Assembly: GCA_963971285.1 (NCBI GenBank)
Contig: OZ020251.1
Location: forward strand, 7,130,001 to 7,194,000
DNA from: Astropecten irregularis
Taxonomy: Eukaryota > Echinodermata > Asteroidea > Paxillosida > Astropectinidae
Length of the DNA: 64,000 bases
Direction: 5' to 3'
Positions within the stretch are counted from its first letter, which is position 1; each line of letters starts with the position of its first letter. The position numbers and the translations under genes are program-made. Below are positions 28,301 to 36,979 of the stretch, piece after piece. A model generated the notes under the pieces. The model ran no database searches. It was given only the letters and a program-made list of their open reading frames with translations, and was not told the origin of the DNA.

Positions 28301-31300
28301 GTGTAGATCATATATCTGAATTTTTGAACCTGAAGTCGCCCTGCTTAGCGAAATCTGCCATGTTTTATGAATTACGTTATGACGTTCTACACTGTTTGTG
28401 TATTATAATATGCCAGCACGCAGTCTAATCCTATATTTTGAACCCGATCTTTGAAAACTGCCTGCTCATTTCTGGGGAAAATTCAGGAAAAACAAAATTG
28501 TACGTGTCTTTTTATTTTCAGTGTAGATCATATATCTGAATTTTTGAACCTGAAGTCGCCCTGCTTAGCGAAATCTGCCATGTTTTATGAATTACGTTAT
28601 GACGTGCTACACTGTTTGTGTATTATAATATGCCAGCACGCAGTCCAATCCTATATTTTGAACCCGATCTTTGAAAACTGCCTGCTCATTTCTGGAGAAA
28701 ATTCAGGAAAAACAAAATTACACGTGTCTTTTTATTTTCAGTGTAGATCATATATCTGAATTTTTGAACCTGAAGTCGCCCTTCTTAGCGAAATCTGCCA
28801 TGTTTTATGAATTACGTTATGACGTGCTACACTGTTTGTGTATTATAATATGCCAGCACGCAGTCTAATCCTATATTTTGAACCCGATCTTTGAAAACTG
28901 CCTGCTCATTTCTGGGGAAAATTCAGGAAAAAAAAAATTATACGTGTCTTTTTATTTTCAGTGTAGATCATATATCTGAATTTTTGAACCTGAAGTCGCC
29001 CTGCTTAGCGAAATCTGCCATGTTTTTTGAATTACGTTATGACGTGCTACACTGTTTGTGTATTATAATATGCCAGCACGCAGTCTAATCCTATATTTTG
29101 AACCCGATCTTTGAAAACTGCCTGCTCATTTCTGGGGAAAATTCAGGAAAAACAAAATTACACGTGTCTTTTTATTGTCAGTGTAGATCATATATCTGAA
29201 TTTTTGAACCTGAAGTCGCCCTGCTTAGCGAAATCTGCCATGTTTTATGAATCACGTTATGACGTGCTACACTGTTTGTGTATTATAATATGCCAGCACG
29301 CAGTCTAATCCTATATTTTGAACCCGATCTTTGAAAACTGCCTGCTCATTTCTGGGGAAAATTTAGGAAAAACAAAATTATACGTGTCTTTTTATTTTCA
29401 GTGTAGATCATATATCTGAATTTTTGAACCTGAAGTCGCCCTGCTTAGCGAAATCTGCCATGTTTTATGAATTACGTTATGACGTTCTACACTGTTTGTG
29501 TATTATAATATGCCAGCACGCAGTCTAATCCTATATTTTGAACCCGATCTTTGAAAACTGCCTGCTCATTTCTGGGGAAAATTCAGGAAAAACAAAATTA
29601 CACGTGTCTTTTTATTTTCAGTGTAGATCATATATCTGAATTTTTGAACCTCAAGTCGCCCTGCTTAGCGAAATCTGCCATGTTTTATGAATCACGTTAT
29701 GACGTGCTACACTGTTTGTGTATTATAATATGCCAGCACGCAGTCTAATCCTATATTTTGAACCCGATCTTTGAAAACTGCCTGCTCATTTCTGGGGAAA
29801 ATTCAGGAAAAACAAAATTATACGTGTCTTTTTATATTCAGTGTAGATCATATATCTGAATTTTTGAACCTGAAGTCGCCCTGCTTAGCGAAATCTGCCA
29901 TGTTTGATGAATTACGTTATGACGTGCTACACTGTCTGTGTATTATAATATGCCAGCACGCAGTCTAATCCTATATTTTGAACCCGATCTTTGAAAACTG
30001 CCTTGTCATTTCTGGGGAAAATTCAGGAAAAACTAAATTATACGTGTCTTTTTATTTTCAGTGTAGATCATATATCTGAATTTGTGAACCTGAAGTCGCC
30101 CTGCTTAGCGAAATCTGCCATGTTTTATGAATTACGTTATGACGTGCTACACTGTTTGTGTATTATAATATGCCAGCACGCAGTCTAATACTATATTTTG
30201 AACCCGATCTTTGAAAACTGCCTGCTCATTTCTGGGGAAAACTCAGGAAAAACAAAATTATACGTGTCTTTTTATTTTCAGTGTAGATCATATATCTGAA
30301 TTTTTGAACCTGAAGTCGCCCTGCTTAGCGAAATCTGCCATGTTTTATGAATTACGTTATGACGTGCTACACTGTTTGTGTATTATAATATGCCAGCACG
30401 CAGTCTAATCCTATATTTTGAACCCGATCTTTGAAAACTGCCTGCTCATTTCTGGGGAAAATTCAGGAAAAACAAAATTACACGTGTCTTTTTATTTTCA
30501 GTGTAGATCATATATCTGAATTTGTGAACCTGAAGTCGCCCTGCTGAGCGAAATCTGCCATGTTTTATGAATTACGTTATGACGTGCTACACTGTTTGTG
30601 TATTATAATATGCCAGCACGCAGTCTAATCCTATATTTTGAACCCGATCTTTGAAAACTGCCTTGTCATTTCTGGGGAAAATACAGGAAAAACAAAATTA
30701 TACGTGTCTTTTTATTTTCAGTGTAGATCATATATCTGAATTTTTGAACCTGAAGTCGCCCTGCTTAGCGAAATCTGCCATGTTTTATGAATTACGTTAT
30801 GACGTGCTACACTGTTTGTGTATTATAATAATTATGCCAGCACGCAGTCTAATCCTATATTTTGAGCCCGATCTTTGAAAGCTGCCTGCTCATTTCTGGG
30901 GAAAATGTAGGAAAAACAAAATTATACGTGTCTTTTTATTTTCAGTGTAGATCATATATCTGAATTTTTGAACCTGAAGTCGCCCTGCTTAGCGAAATCT
31001 GCCATGTTTTATGAATTACGTTATGACGTTCTACACTGTTTGTGTATTATAATATGCCAGCACGCAGTCTAATCCTATATTTTGAACCCGATCTTTGAAA
31101 ACTGCCTGCTCATTTCTGGGGAAAATTCAGGAAAAACAAAATTACACGTGTCTTTTTATTTTCAGTGTAGATCATATATCTGAATTTGTGAACCTGAAGT
31201 CGCCCTGCTTAGCGAAATCTGCCATGTTTTATGAATTACGTTATGACGTGCTACACTGTTTGTGTATTATAATATGCCAGCACGCAGTCTAATCCTATAT

Positions 31301-32693
31301 TTTGAACCCGATCTTTGAAAACTGCCTTGTCATTTCTGGGGAAGATTCAGGAAAAACAAAATTATACGTGTCTTTTTATTTTCAGTGTAGATCATATATC
31401 TGAATTTTTGAACCTGAAGTCGCTCTGCTTAGCGAAATCTGCCATGTTTTATGAATTACGTTATGACGTGCTACACTGTTTGTGTATTATAATATGCCAG
31501 CACGCAGTCTAATCCTATATTTTGAACCCGATCTTTGAAAACTGCCTGCTGATTTTTGGGGAAAATTCAGGAAAAACTAAATTATACGTGTCTTTTTATT
31601 TTCAGTGTAGATCATATATCTGAATTTTTGAACCTGAAGTCGCCCTGCTTAGCGAAATCTGCCATGTTTTATGAATTACGTTATGACGTGCTACACTGTT
31701 TGTGTATTATAATAATTATGCCAGCACGCAGTCTAATCCTATATTTTGAACCCGATCTTTGAAAACTGCCTGCTCATTTCTGGGGAAAATTCAGGAAATA
31801 CAAAATTATACGTGTCTTTTTATTTTCAGTGTAGATCATATATCTGAATTTTTGAACCTGAAGTCGCCCTGCTTAGCGAAATCTGCCATGTTTTATGAAA
31901 CACGTTATGACGTGCTACACTGTTTGTGTATTATAATATGCCAGCACGCAGTCTAATCCTATATTTTGAACCCGATCTTTGAAAACTGCCTGCTCATTTC
32001 TGGGGAAAATTCAGGAAAAACAAAATTATACGTGTCTTTTTATTGTCAGTGTAGATCATATATCTGAATTTTTGAACCTGAAGTCGCCCTGCTTAGCGAA
32101 ATCTGCCATGTTTGATGAATTACGTTATGACGTGCTACACTGTTTGTGTATTATAATATGCCAGCACGCAGTCTAATCCTATATTTTGAACCCGATCTTT
32201 GAAAACTGCCTTGTCATTTCTTGGGAAAATTCAGGAAAAACAAAATTATACGTGTCTTTTTATTTTCAGTGTAGATCATATATCTGAATTTTTGAACCTG
32301 AAGTCGCCCTGCTTAGCGAAATCTGCTATGTTTTATGAATTACGTTATGACGTGCTACACTGTTTGTGTATTATAATATGCCAGCACGCAGTCTAATCCT
32401 ATATTTTGAACCCGATCTTTGAAAACTGCCTTGTCATTTCTGGGGTAAATTCAGGAAAAACAAAATTACACGTGTCTTTTTATTTTCAGTGTAGATCATA
32501 TATCTGAATTTTTGAACCTGAAGTCGCCCTGCTTAGCGAAATCTGCCAATGTTTTATGAATTACGTTATGACGTGCTACACTGTTTGTGTATTATAATAT
32601 GCCAGCACGCAGTCTAATCCTATATTTTGAACCCGATCTTTGAAAACTGCCTGCTCATTTCTGGGGAAAATTCAGGAAAAACAAAATTATACG
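28301..32693 (+). repeat. 220-bp satellite array, block III, more diverged edge
   Basis: The last roughly 20 monomers before the Polinton carry more private substitutions and small indels than blocks I and II, including further 224-bp monomers with the 4-base insertion near 30,829 and 31,712. The first part (28,451-29,308) matches 20,310-21,167 monomer by monomer, so it was copied from the start of block II. Greater divergence at an array edge is the usual result of less frequent homogenisation there. The final monomer is cut in mid-unit at 32,693 by the left end of the Polinton. Confidence 0.93.
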
Positions 32694-32802
32694 AGTAGGG
32701 GGAGAATCCCAATTTCTGCCCAATTGAGCTTTCGATGTTTGGGCTGGGCATAATAAAAAAAATCGAAAAAAAAATGAGAAAATTAAATAATATTATTTTA
32801 TA
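32694..32802 (+). repeat. Polinton left terminal inverted repeat
   Basis: It begins agtagggggagaatccc and pairs with the complement of 49,230-49,349, with scattered differences and a 6-base gap. The inner part, a ctgggcataat plus A-rich segment of 59 bases at 32,744-32,802, is repeated once more at 32,803-32,861 on this side only. The right end has a single copy. The duplicated segment leads into the promoter region of the first gene. Confidence 0.92.
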
Positions 32803-32874
32803 CTGGGCATAATAAAAAAAATCGGAAAAAAATGAGAAAATAAAATTACATTATTTTATATTATTATAAATAAG

Positions 32875-33645
32875 ATGGAACAAAACAAAACAATAAAACA
32901 TACATACTTTGTAACTGAAAAACATGATCGATTTAAAAACGCAGATAAAAGTGAATATAATCATTATGGGTTGTTTAATGAGGAAAATTTAATAATAAAT
33001 CCAGCGATTAAAACTTCACAAGAAGTAGTAGAATGTGCTAAATCAAAAATTACTTATAAACATGATGATAAAGAATGTAATTTAATTTTTATGTTACCAA
33101 CAAATTTTTGTTTTGGAATAAATACAATTAATACTTTTGGTGAAGAAAAAAATCCAGACAACACAACTGGCTATCAAATTGTATATAATTTACAAAATGA
33201 TTGTGATGAAATTGTTAAATACTTTGATAAAATGAGATGTACAGTAACTAAATATATTGAATCTGATAAAGATAAAAATATACCAAAAACAACCAAAACT
33301 ATGAATATACACATGGGAAAACAAAGTGTTAAACCAATTTATGATGATAAAAACAAAAAAATGTATATTAAACTTAAATCATATGGAAAAGGAAATCAAT
33401 TAAAACAATATACAAAATTGTTTGATTCTAAAAAGAAAAAGATTGATAACATCGATGAATATATGAATAAATCATGTAAAGTTACACCAGTTCTCATCTG
33501 TAATGATATATTTTTTGGTTCTCATGGTAATAGTGGGTTTGGTGCAAGTATCAGATTTAAATTAGAACAAGCTGTTATTAGGCAATATGAAACTATACAA
33601 ATCCCCACTAATGTCATGTTTGATATTGAAAATATCGATGACTAA
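32875..33645 (+). CDS. Putative ssDNA-binding-like protein, 256 aa
   Basis: First gene inside the left terminal repeat, starting at an ATG directly after a TATTATTATAAATAAG leader. The protein is hydrophilic and lysine-rich, has no membrane segment, and carries a C-terminal core (about residues 195-240) with the pattern V-T-P-V-L-I-C-N-D-I-F-F-G...F-K-L-E-Q-A-V-I. That pattern reminds me of the uncharacterised, probably DNA-binding family found in large DNA viruses of algae and protists (DUF5871-like), in which a similar 'v.siyfg..islqvk..eAvv' signature closes the domain. A role beside PolB in replication would fit its place at the opposite end of the element. The gene call is firm; the function is a weak inference from pattern memory. 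Confidence 0.6.
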   Translation: MEQNKTIKHTYFVTEKHDRFKNADKSEYNHYGLFNEENLIINPAIKTSQEVVECAKSKITYKHDDKECNLIFMLPTNFCFGINTINTFGEEKNPDNTTGYQIVYNLQNDCDEIVKYFDKMRCTVTKYIESDKDKNIPKTTKTMNIHMGKQSVKPIYDDKNKKMYIKLKSYGKGNQLKQYTKLFDSKKKKIDNIDEYMNKSCKVTPVLICNDIFFGSHGNSGFGASIRFKLEQAVIRQYETIQIPTNVMFDIENIDD

Positions 33646-33709
33646 ATCTAAATCTAGAATATAAAAAAGAAAGCCAAAAAATTATCATTTTTATTCACAC
33701 ACTAAATTA

Positions 33710-33735
33710 AGCCACATCCAAAATAGGATGTGGCT
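33710..33735. terminator. Hairpin downstream of the SSB-like gene
   Basis: A 10-bp perfect stem (agccacatcc / ggatgtggct) with a 6-base loop is followed by a run of T. It lies 65 bases after the stop of the first gene. Its shape is that of an intrinsic terminator, or of the transcript-end hairpins known from some giant viruses. The function is inferred from position. Confidence 0.6.
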
Positions 33736-34132
33736 TTTTTTTACGTCGTATGCATGTACACTACTCATATGCACTTGACAATGCACTAAAGGTTATTTAC
33801 CTTAAGTGTATACACAACACTCGCTTGGGAAAAACAGCCATTCAATGTCACGCGTGGTTGCCCCCAGTGTAAACAGGGTTTTTGTTATTCAAATTTCATT
33901 CATGACTGAACGTAGTGTAAAACGCTTAGTCATCTGCTGGCACAAAGGTCAAATTCTTAAAAGCGCTCGGGTTTGTTATTGAAATATAACGCATGACTGA
34001 ACCTGTGTAAACCATCACAATCACAGTCAAACACCCCCTCAAAAATAGACTCGTCCTTTGTGTCGTCATCGTTGTTATTGCACCATTTCGAGTATAAGAT
34101 ATATCACAATTAAAACACGATAAAAGTTGGGT

Positions 34133-34215
34133 CTGGGCAATAGCCCAGTGGATAAGCTCGCCGGCTTACAACCATGGGATACCGGGTTCGAGGCACGGCC
34201 TGTCCGGTCTGTAAA
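34133..34215 (+). ncRNA. tRNA-like segment (pol III A and B boxes)
   Basis: TAGCCCAGTGG at 34,141-34,151 matches the pol III A box and GGTTCGAGGC at 34,185-34,194 matches the B box, with normal spacing. The T-arm forms 4 of 5 pairs, but the D-arm and anticodon arm do not pair well, so this is not a convincing functional tRNA. It may be a tRNA-derived SINE head or a degenerate tRNA captured by the element. Confidence 0.5.
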
Positions 34216-34380
34216 ATTGAAATTAACATAGAAAAAAAAGAAATAGAAAAATAGAAAAAGAAAAAAATGTTTCTCGTTGAATATTTGGTGGGTATTTAAT
34301 AAGAAACATTAAAAACAAAATACCTTTAATAAAAAACAAGAAAAAAAAAACTTTAAACTTTGAACTCGGTACCCCCAAAA

Positions 34381-34410
34381 AAGGGGGTCAACAGCTTTGT
34401 TGACCCCCTT
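34381..34410. terminator. Strong hairpin in the Polinton non-coding region
   Basis: A 13-bp perfect stem (aagggggtcaaca and its complement) closes on a 4-base loop. A ccccc run at 34,372-34,376 could compete for the ggggg arm and form a second, shorter hairpin. No gene ends immediately upstream on the plus strand, so a terminator role is less clear than for the other hairpins. It could instead terminate the tRNA-like transcript or mark a replication feature. Confidence 0.4.
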
Positions 34411-34549
34411 CGATGAGTTTGAGGCATAAAGCCCAGGCCCTTTACACTCTTTATAAAAACGCCCACGCATTGTGAGTAAAGTATTGGGTGAAAAACAATG
34501 ATTCAGTAAAAAAAAAAAAAAAAATTAATTTTTTATATAAACAATATAA

Positions 34550-34980
34550 ATGGATGAGATAGATATGTGTAATCACAACATCATGATCGACGAGGCTAAA
34601 GACGAGTATTATTGCGACAAGTGTGGATTAATTATAGGTTATAGTCTCATGGATTATTCTGCGGAAAATATTAATGGAAAGTATAATCAGAGATTTTTTT
34701 ACAAAAAAACAAAGGCTACTATAGTAAAAAAAGTCTTTGATAAATTAAACATTCAATACCAAATGTGTGACCTTAAACTCATCGAGTTTAAATTAAAACA
34801 AATATTAAAGGGAAAAATATCTAGGGGTCATCCACGCGGGTCGTTAATGGCAGTATGTTATCTAAAAACGTTTCAAACGTAACCCAAGAAACAGTACAAA
34901 AGTTATTTCAAGTAGAATTAAAATATTTTAATCAAGCGTTAAAAAGATACAACGAAACTTTTAAAGAGGAGGAGCTGTAG
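34550..34980 (+). pseudogene. TFIIB-like transcription factor, frameshifted
   Basis: The open frame from ATG 34,550 gives 110 residues. It has an N-terminal zinc ribbon (C7, H9, C22, C25, with CDKCG as in TFIIB) and then the start of one cyclin-like helical domain containing the RGHPRGSLMAVCYL segment. It stops at 34,882. Recognisable cyclin-domain coding (a 'vsn-vtqe-tvqklfqv' type helix) continues in the -1 frame from about 34,861 to a stop at 34,978-34,980. The change falls around an A5 run at 34,864-34,868 and is equivalent to one missing base. TFIIB recruits RNA polymerase II to promoters; a viral copy could direct transcription from the element's own promoters. Only one of the two usual cyclin repeats is present. 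The break may be real decay, a base-calling error, or programmed slippage. Confidence 0.7.
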
Positions 34981-35026
34981 GGGTAACTCTCGCTTGACTT
35001 TCTTTATAACTCGGAAGTTTACTCTC

Positions 35027-35042
35027 GTCGTTTTTAAACGAC
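35027..35042. terminator. Hairpin between convergent genes
   Basis: gtcgttt-tt-aaacgac forms a 6-7 bp stem between the end of the plus-strand TFIIB-like gene (34,980) and the end of the minus-strand gene (35,059). The position between two converging 3' ends suggests a shared terminator. The short stem makes this tentative. Confidence 0.4.
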
Positions 35043-35058
35043 TTTGTCAAACTTAAAC

Positions 35059-35729
35059 TTAGTCTCCAAGTTTTTTCATAAGCTCTTTTTTTTCTTTGGC
35101 GAGTAAATCACTCGCCATCGCTTTAGCCTTTTCTTCAACTTGTCGTTCAAATTCAACTTTATTTAAATGTTTAGCTTCTTCTAACTTTGTAGAAGTTTTT
35201 AATCTTATTTTTCTTTCAAGTCGTTAAATTTTTTAAGTTCTGACGTAATTAATACAAATTCTGCGTGAGAAATATCACCATCTTCGATGGCCTTTGACAC
35301 GTATTCATCTATCGTGTTTAACTTTGCATCTGCTAAAATTTTAATCTGATCGTGTTTTTTACTCTTTACCGTTAATTTTTTACTTGCGTATTTAAGTACC
35401 GCGTAAAATCCAAAGGCACCTATGCTAGTCCCCTCTAAGACTAAGCCAATTGGGGCACTAATAACACCCATTAGTGCGGGGATCCCTATCGCGGCTGCAG
35501 TGACCCCCAGTACTTCAACCCCGTGTTCTACATATTGAATCGCAGAGATCCACCTTTTTAACTTTTTAAAAGAAACCTCGCGCGAGTTTCTTTCTTTACA
35601 GATTTGAGATTTAATCTCTTCAATTTTTTGAAGTCGATAAATTTTAGTTTCGTCTTTAATATCATCACCGCTGTTTAAGTTTAGATTAGGATATAAAGGT
35701 TTTATTTCATTTACATTAACGGCTGCCAT
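35059..35729 (-). pseudogene. Conserved Polinton membrane protein, frameshifted near the C-terminus
   Basis: The intact frame (35,205-35,729) gives 174 aa: a hydrophilic N-terminus, a basic segment (FKKLKRW), two glycine/alanine-rich hydrophobic stretches (about residues 70-112), and a C-terminal helix with the 'DGDISHAEF' pattern that I recognise from hypothetical proteins carried by invertebrate Polintons. Reading stops at 35,205. Charged helical coding (lysine/glutamate-rich, ending KKLGD) continues in a shifted frame to 35,059. The frame change coincides with an A5 run (35,208-35,212 on the minus strand), equivalent to one lost A. Start chosen at the first ATG after the late-promoter-like motif. 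Function unknown; probably virion- or membrane-associated. Confidence 0.7.
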
Positions 35730-35755
35730 ATTTTTAATACATAAGCGTTTTTAAA
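35730..35755 (-). promoter_or_regulatory. Late-promoter-like motif, 35,729 gene
   Basis: On the minus strand: tttaaaaacgcttatgtatt ending a few bases before the ATG. It matches the shared A-rich/CTTATATA motif found ahead of the morphogenesis genes, with one change in the TATATA core. Confidence 0.55.
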
Positions 35756-36329
35756 TTATTTCACATTCGATTAAAATCCCCGCGCCTTTGTTATTGATGA
35801 TTTTTCCTTCCTCGTTTTTAATTGAAAAGGCAAGTTTATCAATTTTACCGTTTTTTAATGTTTTCCCAACGTGAGTTTGGCTCGTTTGGCTCGTGTGATA
35901 AAATGATAACACATTTGAAGGAAACCCATTGTAAAAATTATCACTCGTGTTTAACTGCTCGCAATGAATAAACGTAATGTTAAATGGGTTAATATCGTAA
36001 TCACCCTTATAAATGACATTTGGGATTAACCTTCCTTTGGGTAAATTGAGCAAATTAGAAACTTCTCGATTTAAACGTAGATTAAGGTTTATATCAGTGA
36101 CCCTTAAGGTCACCGTTTTACTTTCTCTATAGACTTTAAAGCTCACACCCGGTATCGTGTTTATCAATGACTCAAACCAATCGATACCATAAAATCCAGG
36201 TAAAATAATGATGCTTCCTGATTTGCCCTCGGGCAAAGCCGTAACCTCACTCACCGGATGTAGTGCATTTACGACTGGCTCTTTATGTCCTAAAACAACT
36301 AGGCTGTTTTTAATTTGTGGTAAACGCAT
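35751..36329 (-). CDS. Probable minor capsid/penton-like virion protein, 192 aa
   Basis: The protein is rich in beta-strand patterns, with no membrane segment or signal peptide. The C-terminal third (Y-D-I-N-P-F-N-I-T-F-I-H-C-E..., then a late L-A-F-S-I-K-N-E-E-G-K-I segment) follows a layout I remember from a conserved Polinton virion protein. In that family a 'DINxGFyslfvYC' strand is followed by an 'i.i.I.d..G..v.f..G' closing strand pair. A penton or minor capsid role is inferred from this and from its place among morphogenesis genes. The start overlaps the end of the upstream gene by 31 bases in another frame, with no separate promoter motif, so the two are probably on one transcript. 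Confidence 0.65.
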   Translation of the reverse strand: MRLPQIKNSLVVLGHKEPVVNALHPVSEVTALPEGKSGSIIILPGFYGIDWFESLINTIPGVSFKVYRESKTVTLRVTDINLNLRLNREVSNLLNLPKGRLIPNVIYKGDYDINPFNITFIHCEQLNTSDNFYNGFPSNVLSFYHTSQTSQTHVGKTLKNGKIDKLAFSIKNEEGKIINNKGAGILIECEII

Positions 36330-36940
36330 ATTTTCTGTTTTTTCTTGATTGTCATTGTTGTATCATATCGAAGTAAATCTGCGGCTAATACTTGACCTTC
36401 TATGATATATTCTATTCTTTTATTTAATAAATGTATTACATAGTTAACTTCATTTTGTAATTCATCATCAAGTCTATCCCTAGATGATTCTAGGGTTCGT
36501 TTTCGTTGTCTGAGGACCTGTATTTCTTCTTGTATTTTTATTTCCACTTCGTTAAGAATTCCAGTATCATATCCGTCAAACATCTGTTTAATAATGCGTG
36601 TTATGACTTCTTCTCGGCTTTGTTGAATTTCTTCGGTTGTCATCGATAAACTAAATTGATTCATTATCTCAGGGGTCAGTTCTAATGGCTTTGTCTGTGG
36701 TTGTGAGCTTTCATCAGTTTGTCTATTGTCTCTAGGCCTACCGTTAGTATAAGCGGGTTGCCCATCTATCTCCTTTTCCCAAGTAATCTCACTGGATTTA
36801 GTTATGTTAAAATAGCCTACCGTAAACACGAGATTTTTAACGCGAATTTGTTTTGAGCCATCTAAATTATCAATCACCTCTTGCAATTTAAACGTTTCTT
36901 CGTTTTTTGTTAAATAAAATGTGTGTTGTATCCCGCTCAT
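36299..36940 (-). CDS. Conserved Polinton protein with coiled coil, 213 aa
   Basis: The N-terminus (about 1-60) is strand-rich (HTFYLTKNEETFKL...LVFTVGYFNI). The middle (60-90) is a polar Q/T/R linker. Residues 110-190 form a long charged helix likely to coil (IQEEIQVLRQRKRTLESSRDR). The gene shares a divergent promoter region of about 40 bp with the plus-strand gene at 36,980. Its last 10 codons overlap the start of the penton-like gene. One extra base in the AAAA run just before that start would put the two in one frame, so in related elements they may be a single protein. Function unknown. Confidence 0.7.
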   Translation of the reverse strand: MSGIQHTFYLTKNEETFKLQEVIDNLDGSKQIRVKNLVFTVGYFNITKSSEITWEKEIDGQPAYTNGRPRDNRQTDESSQPQTKPLELTPEIMNQFSLSMTTEEIQQSREEVITRIIKQMFDGYDTGILNEVEIKIQEEIQVLRQRKRTLESSRDRLDDELQNEVNYVIHLLNKRIEYIIEGQVLAADLLRYDTTMTIKKKQKICVYHKLKTA

Positions 36941-36979
36941 TCTTACTCTACTTTTATTATAAAAAGACTTATATTATAA
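36941..36979. promoter_or_regulatory. Divergent promoter region
   Basis: Thirty-nine bases separate the two start codons. The plus side has aaaaagacttatattataa directly before the ATG, a good copy of the late-promoter-like motif. The minus side reads tttttataataaaagtagag, a weaker version. Confidence 0.55.

Larger units (their letters stand above)
33736..34549. other. Polinton non-coding region
   Basis: About 800 bases with no supported gene. It holds two copies of a ~42-base imperfect repeat (33,880-33,922 and 33,971-34,012, both containing tttgttatt and catgactgaac), a tRNA-like segment (34,133-34,215), a strong hairpin (34,381-34,410), and A-rich stretches up to the next ATG. Base composition is closer to host DNA than to the coding parts of the element, so some of it may be captured sequence. 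Confidence 0.6.

Noticed and set aside
177..32396. About 90 recurring 65-aa open frames in the satellite (KTACSFLGKIQEKQ...)
   Set aside because: Each starts with TTG, not ATG. The 220-bp monomer is not a multiple of 3, many monomers carry an early stop (ctgatttc gives TGA), and the substitutions look like ordinary satellite variants. The frame is a by-product of the repeat.
1..32693. CRISPR-like array or tandem gene cluster
   Set aside because: The repeats are contiguous 220-bp monomers with no unique spacers, in a eukaryotic context with spliced genes.
34133..34215. Functional tRNA gene
   Set aside because: The A and B boxes are good, but the D-arm and anticodon arm do not pair, so only a tRNA-like call is supported.
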